From: Planctomycetota bacterium
GTDB lineage: Bacteria > Planctomycetota > Phycisphaerae > UBA1845
NCBI GenBank assembly: GCA_029558835.1
Contig: JAKQDH010000077.1
Span: 1 to 34,508 of the forward strand
Length of the DNA stretch: 34,508 nt
Reading direction: 5' to 3'
Positions 1 to 6,620 of the stretch are shown here, piece by piece. How positions within the stretch are numbered: position 1 is the stretch's first letter; every line of letters starts with the position of its first letter. The notes beneath the pieces are model-generated. The model was not told the origin of the DNA. It did no database searches and was given only the letters and a program-made list of their open reading frames with translations. The position numbers and the translations under genes were made by a program.

Positions 1-217
1 CGCGTGGGGCCGGCGTGGCCCGCGCCCGCGGCGCTGGGTGCCGCCGCCGCGGCATGCCCATTTGAGCCTCGTGCTGCGGGAGTGATTCCTCGGACAACCC
101 GGGCCTGTCTGCCGAGAGGCGGGCGACGCGACCTTCCCGAGCCGGTCGGGCTTGTGGGGGTAAGGGGGCGCTTTCGCCACAGCCCCGTCCCGCAGGGTTT
201 CTTCTGGCCCGCACCCC

Positions 218-769
218 GTGCTCTCGGCCTTGAATGCCCCCGCCGCGGCGCGTTACGCTATCAGCACCGGGATGGTGAATAATCCCGGTTTACCGCACGG
301 ACCGTTCATTTTCGATCGGCATGGAGTGAATACGCAAGTGCGGGCGCAGTTCCCCGTCCACTTCAACAAGGATGACGCCGGCGTGTTCCGCTGCGCCTCA
401 ACCGACAACCACGTGCGCCGCTACCGTCACAACCTCCGCTACCTGGACACCGTGATGGGGGAATTGGTGGGGGCCTTGAAGGACGCGGGCCGGTTCGACG
501 AGACGCTCCTGATTCTGACCGCCGACCACAACTGGCGAGTGGATCCGCAGTTCGCGCATTTCTACACCGAGCAGGGTCTGGCTCTGGGGCAGTTCACGGC
601 TCTGGACCCCATGCCCCACGAGCTTACGCACGTACCCCTGATCATCAAACGCCCGCGTCAGACCCGACCGGAGATCATCACCGAGGCTTTTCGGCTGGTC
701 GATCTGCAGAATGTGATCGGCCCGGCAGCAACCACGCTGGACAGGACGGCGCGCGTGGGAAACCCGTAG
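218..769 (+). pseudogene. Sulfatase-like protein, C-terminal remnant
   Basis: The translation resembles the C-terminal third of sulfatase/alkaline-phosphatase-fold hydrolases. It has an LPHGPFIFDRHG segment, a YLDTVMGELVGALKDAGRFD helix, the strand-plus-metal-ligand motif LLILTADHNWR and then HVPLIIKRP. Full-length family members are usually over 450 residues and carry the nucleophile Cys/Ser and further metal ligands in an N-terminal half that is absent here. The frame is open only from about 164; in-frame stops lie at 83-85 and 161-163, and no other upstream frame shows sulfatase-like sequence. I therefore read it as a 5'-truncated, probably inactive remnant rather than a gene merely cut by the window edge. 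It ends about 145 bp before the left terminus of the Mu-like element. A short real protein starting at 218 or 272 cannot be excluded. Confidence 0.6.
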
Positions 770-914
770 AGTGCAGGGCGAACCAGCGGCCGACTCCAAG
801 ACACCCCCAATTCGCTCGGGACCCCTTGTCGGGCCGCCCCTTGGCGGTTTGCCGCCATTCTGCGCAAAACCCCGTCGTGGCCAGATGTCGGTTGCCCTTA
901 TACCCCCGTTTCTA
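770..914. other. Left flank of the mobile element with displaced end-like sequences
   Basis: No gene is seen. The stretch holds a short hairpin (GGCGG/CCGCC, 843-856). At 853-872 it has a near copy of the inverted left terminus of the adjacent element, and at 873-902 a 30-bp near copy (28/30) of the element's right-end sequence at 10301-10330. The order suggests a second, degraded element end abutting the left terminus. Confidence 0.6.
873..902 (+). repeat. Extra copy of the right-end sequence, outside the left terminus
   Basis: The 30 bp at 873-902 match 10301-10330 at 28 positions, in the same orientation. Both start CGTCGTGGCC and end GTCGGTTGCCCTTATA. The copy contains one putative transposase-binding site (877-898). 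It lies outside the TG terminus at 915, so it is not explained by a simple single insertion. Confidence 0.75.
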
Positions 915-924
915 TGAAAGAAAC
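913..924 (+). repeat. Left terminal inverted repeat
   Basis: TATGAAAGAAAC is the exact inverse of 10331-10342. The TG at 915-916 is the likely transposon terminus. The outer TA may be part of the repeat or flanking DNA. Confidence 0.7.
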
Positions 925-945
925 GGGGTTTTGCGCAAAATGGCC
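925..945 (-). repeat. Putative transposase-binding site L1
   Basis: Read on the minus strand this is GGCCATTTTGCGCAAAACCC followed by C, directly inside the terminus. It shares the GGCCA head and a C-rich tail with the sites at 991-1012 and 10305-10326, though the middle differs. A near copy (GCCATTCTGCGCAAAACCCC) lies inverted at 853-872. Confidence 0.5.
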
Positions 946-990
946 GCAAATCGCTAAGTAGCGGTGGGAGCGGGGGTACGGGCGGTTTTG

Positions 991-1012
991 AGGGCATTTC
1001 GTACTTGGCCAC
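991..1012 (-). repeat. Putative transposase-binding site L2
   Basis: The minus strand reads GTGGCCAAGT, six variable bases, then TGCCCT. The right-end site at 10305-10326 has the same head and tail at the same spacing and is oppositely oriented relative to the element, as expected for paired end sites. Confidence 0.6.
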
Positions 1013-1072
1013 GTTTACAGTGCGCAGAGACGCGAAACCGGCCTGGGGATAGCGCCAGGGCGGTGTCTTTTT

Positions 1073-1096
1073 CGCCAAAACCGATTTGTCGCCATG
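1073..1096 (-). repeat. Putative transposase-binding site L3
   Basis: The minus strand reads ATGGCGACAAATCGGTTTTG. It resembles the right-end consensus (TGGC, a short variable stretch, TCGGTT). It is a weaker match than L2. The spacing of L1, L2 and L3 (roughly 65 and 80 bp) is compatible with a Mu-like multi-site end. Confidence 0.4.
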
Positions 1097-1287
1097 TTTC
1101 TCGCCACTTGTGCGGCCGCGTCTACCGCGTGCGCCCGTGTACGCGGCGCGGCGGTTTCCAGCAGGGCTGTACGCGGGGAGGCGTCGGGGAGGGGCCGGCC
1201 GGCGGGGATCGGGGCGGGGGACCGGGGGTCCGGGGCGGACGTTTGGGGGCGGGTTGAAGGGGGTGCGATGGGCGTTCGCGGAAACAA

Positions 1288-1312
1288 CAACGGCCCCTTC
1301 GAGGGGCCGTTG
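1288..1312 (-). terminator. Terminator hairpin of the leftward capsid operon
   Basis: Eleven-bp arms CAACGGCCCCT and AGGGGCCGTTG enclose a 3-base loop. Read leftward the stem is followed by TTGTTTCC. It lies downstream of the minus-strand genes and is well placed to end their transcription. Confidence 0.65.
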
Positions 1313-1634
1313 CCGCGACAGCTACCGACGAGTCGAACTCACTCCATTCGTGCCAGCGTGGATAGCCCGCCCAACGTGGGCGTACACCAGCAGCGTACCA
1401 CGGACGCGGCCGGGGGCAAGGGGATCGGCGGCTGCGGGGATCGGCGGCCGCCGGCGGGGGTGCGCAGGCCATGCTTTCCCGACCGCCGGGGCCGCCAAGA
1501 GCCAGCAGGGAGCGGGGCGGGGAGTTGCTCAGAGCCACCCCGCAGCACCTGCCCGGATCGGGGCGAAACGGCGCGGCACTGGGCGGGTGCCTAGTGCCGT
1601 GCCGCTGTGGTACCCCAACGACAAACGCTGAGAC
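1313..1634. other. Gap inside the element, no convincing gene
   Basis: Several short frames are open only because the DNA is very GC-rich; none has a good ribosome site or family resemblance. At about 1468-1490 there is a fragment (CCATGCTTTCCCG) resembling the palindromic repeat found intact at 21504-21540. Confidence 0.5.
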
Positions 1635-1889
1635 TCATACACCGCGACCGCGGGCGCCAGAATCCAGAAGCCGGCGCAGGCGTTCCACTTCGCTGGCGGC
1701 CGTCTCGCACAGCTCGGCAAGCGGCACGTCCGTGGACGCCCCGAGAACCTGGCGGAGCCGATCGGCGCCGAAGGGGGGCTGCTTGACCGGCTGCTGCGGG
1801 CCGTGCCCACGTCGCAGGGAGCGCGACGGCGGCGCGACGATCGTCACCGGCTCAGATTCACGGTCTCGGACTCTCCGCATGCTCGGCAT
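1635..1889 (-). CDS. Small hypothetical protein downstream of the capsid gene
   Basis: This 84-residue frame follows the capsid gene on the same strand. The chosen ATG at 1889 has GGAG about 9 bases upstream; a GTG at 1925 would add 12 residues. The C-terminal half (DRLRQVLGASTDVPLAELCE onward to ERLRRLL) has a helical, charged pattern, and the N-terminal part is basic and Pro/Arg-rich. No family is recognised. In Mu-type phages small genes follow the capsid gene and serve head completion, but nothing in the sequence proves that here. It is the last leftward gene before the hairpin at 1288-1312. Confidence 0.5.
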   Translation of the reverse strand: MPSMRRVRDRESEPVTIVAPPSRSLRRGHGPQQPVKQPPFGADRLRQVLGASTDVPLAELCETAASEVERLRRLLDSGARGRGV

Positions 1890-1931
1890 GGTAGCGTCTC
1901 CGTTGCTGGTGCCAGCGGGTGGCACCGGGGC

Positions 1932-2855
1932 TTACGTGAACGTGTGCTTGACCGCGCCCGACCAGCGGCCGTAGGTCATTTTGTGACGGTCGCGCGCGCC
2001 CCAGACGTAGGTCTCACTGTAGAACGCGCTGTCGCTGCCGCGCTCTCTGGCCTCGAACTCGATGGGGTCGCGGTCGAGCCAGATAAACGGGCAAATGGGG
2101 GTATCCGCCTTCAGCAGGTACCACTCCGCCGTTTCCGACACAAGCCACGGCATGACGATCAGGTCGGCCGCGCCCTTGAGTACGTTGTCGGTGGCAGCAA
2201 TCACGGTTCCGCCCAGCGCTGTGAGCGCGACCATGTACATGTTCGGCGGGACCACGGCCACGAGCCCCGTGGGCGCCAAGTTGAGCATGTTGCCGCGGTC
2301 ATCCTTGAAACCGAGGATCCGCTGGATTGCCGTGGCCAGGGCTTCCTGAAACTCTGCCACGGTGGGTTGCGTGCCGGTCGCGGCGGCGCTGGTCTGCGTG
2401 TTATCCTGCGCGCCGGACTCGAACGATTCGTGCGATGCCGAGAAGAACGGCACACCGTCGTAGCTGTTGTACCCCGCCTCGTCGCCGTGGATCAGGAGCT
2501 GCGAGATTTCGTAGTCCTTAAACGTCGCGGCGGCTTGCGCCATTTCCTGCACGCGGGCGCGAATCTGCCCGGTCTGGTCATCGTCGAACTCGCTGCGCGT
2601 GGCAGAGCATGTACATTCGTACACTTCGCTGGCCACGTCGTAGCTCTCGACGGCGAGCGTCTGAATCCGGCGGCCGTCGCTCAGCATCTGCCTCATGCTC
2701 GGAAGATGGCCCAAGAAGCGGAACTGCTCGACGGCCGTCCGGCTCTGGATGCGTGTGGCGAGGCGCAGGTAGTGCTGTGGGGCCCGCGCCATGCTCTCGA
2801 AAAACTCTCCGCGGATTCCCGCGGCCATCAAGGCGTCTTTGCTGTTAACGGTCAT
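1932..2855 (-). CDS. Mu gpT-like major capsid (head subunit) protein
   Basis: The 307-residue product matches the major head subunit family of Mu-like phages (gpT, about 305 residues in Mu). Visible hallmarks are the N-terminal FFESMARAP region, LSDGRRIQTLAVESYDVASE, the loop HGDEAGYNSYDGVPFFSASH, the VVPPNMYMVA strand and a C-terminal TYVWGARDRHKMTYGRWSGA. These proteins have the HK97 fold and build the icosahedral shell. ATG 2855 is preferred because CGGAG lies 8 bases upstream; a GTG at 2864 would add three residues. It sits between a ribbon-helix-helix-like gene and a small gene on the same strand. No protease, scaffold, portal or terminase gene is visible nearby, so whether a shell is made and filled is unknown. 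The reading frame is intact with no internal stop. Confidence 0.88.
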   Translation of the reverse strand: MTVNSKDALMAAGIRGEFFESMARAPQHYLRLATRIQSRTAVEQFRFLGHLPSMRQMLSDGRRIQTLAVESYDVASEVYECTCSATRSEFDDDQTGQIRARVQEMAQAAATFKDYEISQLLIHGDEAGYNSYDGVPFFSASHESFESGAQDNTQTSAAATGTQPTVAEFQEALATAIQRILGFKDDRGNMLNLAPTGLVAVVPPNMYMVALTALGGTVIAATDNVLKGAADLIVMPWLVSETAEWYLLKADTPICPFIWLDRDPIEFEARERGSDSAFYSETYVWGARDRHKMTYGRWSGAVKHTFT

Positions 2856-2904
2856 GGTGTGCACTCCGTTGCACTGTTACGATGCCAGCGTCCCTGCGAT
2901 AGCA

Positions 2905-3438
2905 TCATCCCTTCGGGGCCTCAGTCTCGCTTTCCGGCAGCAGTCCCAACTTGCGTCGCAGACCTTCCGGTAGTTCGGCTATCTCCTCAGGCGTAGCGGA
3001 GGCTGCCGGTGAGGCGTCGGGGTTCCGCATCCCTTCCGCCCAGTAGTCGAGCAGGCCGTCAAGGGCGTTCGGCCCGCGTGCGAAGACTTGCTGCCAAGCC
3101 CACTGTCTGTGTTGGGCGACGCTGTACTCCCGACGACTCGGTAGCTGGGCGCCCTTCGGCAGCGTCTCCGCTTGCACGGTCATCCGGGCCTGGGCGCACA
3201 AAAGCTGCTGCTCGGCGAACTTGAGCGGGACGTCCGCAATGCTCATTTCGCCCTTCTCCAGGGCGACAGCCCAGCGCATCCAGCAGCTCTCCGGGCCGGC
3301 GGGACCTTCCGCGAAGAAGTAAGCGAGAAACGCCGCGATGGCTTGGCGCGTGAAGGTGGCGCCTTTCTCACGCTCCTGCCACTGAATCAGACGGTACAGG
3401 TCCTCGGGGACCATGAGACCCTTCTGCACCTTCGCCAT
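2905..3438 (-). CDS. Hypothetical phage protein with RHH-like N-terminus
   Basis: The first 45 residues (MAKVQKGLMVPEDLYRLIQW, then a helix around FTRQAIAAFLAYFF) have the strand-helix-helix pattern of ribbon-helix-helix DNA-binding proteins. The remaining part is helical with a Gln/Arg-rich middle (REYSVAQHRQWAWQQ) and an acidic, Pro/Ala-rich tail. ATG 3438 has GGGAGG 8 bases upstream; an ATG at 3480 with GGGGGAG would add 14 residues and is also possible. It is the first gene of the leftward operon, directly behind the divergent promoter and operator, which is where a self-regulating repressor would sit. That role is inferred. The 177-residue length is long for a simple RHH regulator. Confidence 0.6.
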   Translation of the reverse strand: MAKVQKGLMVPEDLYRLIQWQEREKGATFTRQAIAAFLAYFFAEGPAGPESCWMRWAVALEKGEMSIADVPLKFAEQQLLCAQARMTVQAETLPKGAQLPSRREYSVAQHRQWAWQQVFARGPNALDGLLDYWAEGMRNPDASPAASATPEEIAELPEGLRRKLGLLPESETEAPKG

Positions 3439-3547
3439 AGCCCGCGCCTCCCTGGGTCCAACTTCGACGGTCATGCGCACTCCCCCGTGAGGATTCTATC
3501 GTACCGATTCAGTCCCGACACGTCAGAGCTTCGGGCTTGCCTCTGGC

Positions 3548-3576
3548 CTTCTATCCTGGCCGGATCGGAAAGTCAA
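3548..3576 (-). promoter_or_regulatory. Predicted leftward sigma-70-type promoter
   Basis: On the minus strand TTGACT (3571-3576) is followed after 17 bases by TAGAAG (3548-3553). The -35 box abuts the palindromic operator at 3577-3604. The -10 match is weak, so this is a prediction from spacing and position. Confidence 0.4.
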
Positions 3577-3604
3577 GATAATTCTGGACAGATTCAGAAT
3601 TATC
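3577..3604. promoter_or_regulatory. Palindromic operator between divergent operons
   Basis: Exact 10-bp arms GATAATTCTG and CAGAATTATC flank an 8-bp spacer. The site is AT-rich in an otherwise very GC-rich element and overlaps the rightward -35 box while touching the leftward one. This is the expected layout of a repressor-controlled lysogeny or transposition switch. Candidate binders are the RHH-like protein (2905-3438) or the small HTH protein (6376-6615). Confidence 0.65.
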
Positions 3605-3613
3605 GAGTATTAT
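3585..3613 (+). promoter_or_regulatory. Predicted rightward sigma-70-type promoter
   Basis: TGGACA (3585-3590) and TATTAT (3608-3613) are 17 bases apart. The -35 box lies within the palindromic operator. Transcription would start near 3620-3621, at or beside the GTG at 3621, so the first gene might be read from a leaderless message. Confidence 0.5.
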
Positions 3614-3620
3614 ATGCCTA

Positions 3621-4160
3621 GTGGGGTGCGGCTGTGGGCTGGCCGCTGGGACGCTAGGGAAGCGGAAAGCGGGAGCACCTGGCGCGGCTGGAGCGACGAA
3701 AACGGTGAAAACACTCGGGAAAAACGGGGATTCGCGGCGGGGCGGCGCGTCCGGGGTACCGGGCCGCGCCGGCGGGCACGTGCCCGCCGGGGAGGGGTAC
3801 GAGTTGGTCATAGGGAGCTTGGTAGCCCTGCCCGAGGCAGCCGCGACGCTCGCCGGGGGCCAGACGGCCAGCCTGGCGGTCCTGGGGGCGGGTCGGTCGG
3901 GGGCGCCGGTGGCGGTGGACCAGGCGGAGCCGGTGACCGTTGACCTGGCCGACCTGGCCCGGCGGGTGGAGGCCCTTCGGCGGACGGCCACGATCCGGGC
4001 CGCCTGTGGCGACGTTTTGTCCTGCGGGTCGGTGGCACTCCGCTTCTGCACGTTGGAGGCTTTCGTAGCGGGCGAGCTGGAGCGGGCCGGGCTCGACCGG
4101 AAGCTCACGGCGGACGACCTGGCGTTGATTGCGAGCGAACGAGTGCGGGCGGCGGGCTGA
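3621..4160 (+). CDS. Hypothetical protein, first gene of the rightward operon
   Basis: The frame is 179 residues from GTG 3621. Residues from about 58 look like real protein: YELVIGSLVALPEAAATLAG, then VTVDLADLARRVEALRRTAT and a helical C-terminus ending in DDLALIASERVRAAG. The first 55 residues are low-complexity Gly/Ala/Arg-rich and may be untranslated; GTG 3705, with GGAG 11 bases upstream, is an alternative start. No family is recognised. By position between the operator and the tape-measure-like gene it might be an early regulatory or a tail-associated protein, but neither is supported directly. Its stop is 39 bases before the next ATG. Confidence 0.5.
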   Translation: MGCGCGLAAGTLGKRKAGAPGAAGATKTVKTLGKNGDSRRGGASGVPGRAGGHVPAGEGYELVIGSLVALPEAAATLAGGQTASLAVLGAGRSGAPVAVDQAEPVTVDLADLARRVEALRRTATIRAACGDVLSCGSVALRFCTLEAFVAGELERAGLDRKLTADDLALIASERVRAAG

Positions 4161-4186
4161 TCCGCAGATTCCGCAGATTTCGCAGA
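4161..4186 (+). repeat. Short tandem repeat before the tape-measure-like gene
   Basis: Three near-identical 9-10-bp units (TCCGCAGATT, CCGCAGATTT, CGCAGA) fill most of the 39-bp gap between two genes. Function unknown; it could be replication slippage or a protein-binding leader. Confidence 0.45.
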
Positions 4187-4199
4187 CAGAGGACAGAGC

Positions 4200-5633
4200 A
4201 TGCCGGACCAAAAACTCACCCTGAAAGCTGAAGTGACCGGGGCAGATCAGGCTGCGCAAGAAGTGCAAAGGCTCGATGCGGCGGTCAAGCACGTACAGCA
4301 GACCGCCGCGGGGACTGCACCGCAGACCGCTGAGCTGCGCACGGCCGTCGATGGGGTGGCCGACGCGAGCAAGGACGCGAAGGGGCCGCTTGAAGGCATC
4401 GCGGTCGCCGAGCAGAAGGCGGCCGTCACCGGCGAGCAGTGGGCTGTAGTACTGAATCGTCTTATGCCCGGTTTGGGTTCGCTCGCCATTTCGCTCCATC
4501 GCGTCGTCGGCGCGCTGGGTGAAGCAGGAAACGCCGAAATCACTTTCACGGGCATTGCCAAAAAACTCAGCGAAGCGGTCGCGGGCAACGCGGACGCGAT
4601 GAAGCTGCTCGGCGCGGGCACCGCGGCCTACCTGGCCGTGCGCCACCTCCAGCAGGTCTGGGCTGGGCTGAAGGACGAGGTGGTAGCCACGTCGCGGGCC
4701 GTCGCGGACTTCGCCAATTTACAAAGCAGCGCACAGGCGCGGGCGATTGCACTGCAGGAAGACTTGGGCAAAGCAATCGACGCGACTGGCAAGGCCGTCG
4801 ATGCTCAGACGCGCAAGGCGGCCGCACGAGCGGCCGAGCGTCTGACGGCGGGCGGTGCGGATCGGGCGGTGGCGATCGAGTTGACGGCCGGCCTGGTTGG
4901 CGGGGGTTTATTGGGCGGGGAGGGCGGGGCGGACGCAGACCAGCGACTGCCGCTGATGGCGCAAATCCTCGCGGCGGGCGGGCACGATGCCGAGCGGTTG
5001 CGGCGGCGTATGCAGCGGGGGGATCGAACCGGCATCGAAGCGCTGTTGCGGGGGTCCGCTGGGCGCACCGCGGCGGTCAATCTGCAAGCCCGCGAGCGGC
5101 TGGACGCGGAAATCGCGGCGTCGGCGCTGTCTGCGCTGCGCAGTGGCGTGTTCATGCACGGCTGGGCGCTCGATCCGAAGCTGCTCGCGGGTCTATCGCC
5201 GGCGGCCGCCCAGACGACTTCGCCCACAGCCGGCCTGGAACGCGAGATCGGGCGCGTGGCCCCAGAGGTTGATGCGGGCACGGCTGCCGTGAAGCTGGTC
5301 CAACTACAAGCCCTGCTCGCCAACCCGGAGAGCGCTGAGCTACTGACATCGGACCGTGGGCGGTCGATTGCGGATCGGGCCGATCTTCTGGAGCGGCTCA
5401 ACTGGGCACTGAAGGAAAAGGGCATCACGGAGCAAGTGACATCCGGGGAAATCGCGGAGCTGCACGCCCTATTGCGGAGAGTCACTGAGAGTCTGGAGAG
5501 GAAGTCTGGGCCCACGAACGTACACGTAACGTTCAATCGGACCAGCTATGACAGGCACGTGGTCGCGCCGGGCGGGCGGCCGCAGAGCGGGCTGGTCGTG
5601 GGCGAGGGGCGGAAAGCGAGTAGGGGAGATTGA
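4200..5633 (+). CDS. Tail tape-measure-like phage protein
   Basis: The 477-residue product opens with LTLKAEVTGADQAAQEVQRL, the pattern seen at the start of many tape-measure proteins. A long Ala-rich helical region follows, with a hydrophobic stretch around PGLGSLAISLHRVVGALGEA and further amphipathic helices to about residue 440. The end is beta-like (NVHVTFNRTSYDRHVV). Tape-measure proteins set tail length and are commonly 600-1500 residues, so this one is short. A helical scaffold or structural role for a satellite-like particle is an alternative. ATG 4200 has an AGAGGA ribosome site. No other tail gene is recognisable in the element. Confidence 0.5.
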   Translation: MPDQKLTLKAEVTGADQAAQEVQRLDAAVKHVQQTAAGTAPQTAELRTAVDGVADASKDAKGPLEGIAVAEQKAAVTGEQWAVVLNRLMPGLGSLAISLHRVVGALGEAGNAEITFTGIAKKLSEAVAGNADAMKLLGAGTAAYLAVRHLQQVWAGLKDEVVATSRAVADFANLQSSAQARAIALQEDLGKAIDATGKAVDAQTRKAAARAAERLTAGGADRAVAIELTAGLVGGGLLGGEGGADADQRLPLMAQILAAGGHDAERLRRRMQRGDRTGIEALLRGSAGRTAAVNLQARERLDAEIAASALSALRSGVFMHGWALDPKLLAGLSPAAAQTTSPTAGLEREIGRVAPEVDAGTAAVKLVQLQALLANPESAELLTSDRGRSIADRADLLERLNWALKEKGITEQVTSGEIAELHALLRRVTESLERKSGPTNVHVTFNRTSYDRHVVAPGGRPQSGLVVGEGRKASRGD

Positions 5634-5655
5634 CGCCGTAACGTTGCGGCGTCAA
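5630..5655 (+). terminator. Hairpin overlapping the stop of the tape-measure-like gene
   Basis: Arms TTGACGCCG and CGGCGTCAA (9 bp) enclose TAACGTTG. The stop codon of the upstream gene lies in the left arm. There is no U-tract, so it may be an attenuator or a message-stabilising stem rather than a true terminator. Confidence 0.35.
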
Positions 5656-5686
5656 GCACGGGTCCAAGCTGAGAAGGAGCACGGGC

Positions 5687-6148
5687 ATGGGTAGAACGGC
5701 GGTAACAGAGGATGAGATCGACGGATTGATCGCGGAGTGCGGGGAGCGGCAGGTGATGTCCAGAGTGGACCGCGACGCCACTTCGGGATTCACTCTCTTG
5801 GGGAAGATGACGCGCCCTGACGGGCGGCTTGAGCCCGAAGCCTTTCCGCAGAGCGTGGAGCCGGACGAATGGCAAACCATCGAGGGGTTGTTGCGCGCGG
5901 GCTTCTGCCTGGGGCACTGGATGGGGGAGGACCTGACCATCTGGCAAGTCTCAGAGATGGTGCGCATCGCCGTCGAAGTACAGAAGCACACGTCGATACC
6001 CCTCACGGCGTGGGCTCAGGTTAACGGGGATACGGCGCTGCTGATTGCGGCCGATCCCGAATGGCTGAAGGCGCACGGAGCGAAGGGCAAGCCGCGCGGA
6101 GCGAAGGGCAAGCCGCGCGGGGCGAAGGGTGTAAAGCGGGGCGCGTGA
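5687..6148 (+). CDS. Hypothetical protein with basic KPRGAKG-repeat tail
   Basis: The protein has 153 residues and a strong start (AAGGAG 7 bases before ATG). Residues 1-130 form a mixed alpha/beta region with no recognised family (for example LLRAGFCLGHWMGEDLTIWQ). The last 22 residues are a repeat of GAKGKPR, giving a strongly positive tail that could bind DNA or RNA. The tail is encoded by a 21-bp tandem repeat (6077-6139). The gene lies between the tape-measure-like gene and the small genes that precede the transposase, in one apparent operon. The repeat array could vary in copy number between strains. Confidence 0.6.
   Translation: MGRTAVTEDEIDGLIAECGERQVMSRVDRDATSGFTLLGKMTRPDGRLEPEAFPQSVEPDEWQTIEGLLRAGFCLGHWMGEDLTIWQVSEMVRIAVEVQKHTSIPLTAWAQVNGDTALLIAADPEWLKAHGAKGKPRGAKGKPRGAKGVKRGA
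6077..6139 (+). repeat. 21-bp in-frame tandem repeat, three units
   Basis: Units start at 6077, 6098 and 6119. The first two are identical over 21 bp and the third is diverged. Each encodes a seven-residue basic unit, so unit gain or loss keeps the frame. Confidence 0.8.
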
Positions 6149-6166
6149 GAAAGGACCAGGTGCACG

Positions 6167-6379
6167 ATGATTGCGAGCAACAAGCGGACGAACAACGGGG
6201 GGTGCAAGCAACCAACGCGAGCGGAGTTGGTCGAGGAGATCATTTCGGGCTGTGAGTGTTTGTCCGATGGGCTCCTCGAACTGCTCGCGTGCATGCTCAG
6301 CGACCACCTGGCGGGACAAAGGAGCCCGCGCACGAGGCGCGTGGCCAGTCGGCTGGGTAGGCCGGAGTTGGCGGAATGA
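6167..6379 (+). CDS. Small hypothetical protein
   Basis: This 70-residue frame starts at ATG 6167, 18 bases after the preceding stop. It has a helical core (TRAELVEEIISGCECLSDGL, then LLELLACMLSDHL) and a basic C-terminus. It shares a 4-base ATGA overlap with the next gene, which supports translational coupling. No family is recognised. A longer frame on the same strand runs through this region in another phase, but the coupling and residue pattern favour this one. Confidence 0.5.
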   Translation: MIASNKRTNNGGCKQPTRAELVEEIISGCECLSDGLLELLACMLSDHLAGQRSPRTRRVASRLGRPELAE

Positions 6380-6615
6380 TGGAGCAACTGGATCGAAAGG
6401 CGATTGCGGAGCGGATTCGGACCACGGCTCAACGGCGCTGGCCGCGACGGGCCTGGCTGCGCTCGTTCAGCAAGGCGACGGGCATCCCGCATGCGGCGCT
6501 GGCCATGCATACGACTGGAGTCCGCATCCCGAAGCTGCTCAGCCTCATCCGTATCGCCCGAGTGCTCAGGCGGTCGGTCGATTGGATTCTGACCGGGCGT
6601 TCCGGCCGCGGATAG
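6376..6615 (+). CDS. Small XRE-like HTH DNA-binding protein
   Basis: The 79-residue product has the pattern of a lambda-repressor-type helix-turn-helix: a helix with FSKATGIPHAALAMHTTGVR, a recognition-like helix, and the closing motif IARVLRRSVDWILTG common in Cro/C1 proteins. It overlaps the previous gene by four bases and ends five bases before the transposase start. In transposable phages such small proteins (Ner- or C-like) control the early promoter; the palindrome at 3577-3604 is the obvious candidate target. That link is inferred. The two Met codons at the start leave a one-residue uncertainty. Confidence 0.6.
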   Translation: MMEQLDRKAIAERIRTTAQRRWPRRAWLRSFSKATGIPHAALAMHTTGVRIPKLLSLIRIARVLRRSVDWILTGRSGRG

Positions 6616-6620
6616 AGAAC

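Noticed and set aside
1316..1380. tRNA-like segment (GTTCGACTC on the minus strand)
   Set aside because: The stem around the T-loop-like sequence does not pair and no acceptor or anticodon stem could be placed.
1803..2996. Long plus-strand frame opposite the capsid gene
   Set aside because: It is antisense to a clear gpT-type gene and has the His/Val/Arg-rich composition typical of mirror frames in high-GC DNA.
3654..4646. Long minus-strand frame across two rightward genes
   Set aside because: It spans the boundary between two plus-strand genes and has no ribosome site or family motif.
6171..6620. Extension of the transposase frame 150 codons upstream
   Set aside because: The stretch overlaps two coupled small genes in another phase, and its translation is Arg/Ser/Gly-rich without resemblance to MuA N-termini. 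ATG 6621 directly follows the HTH gene.
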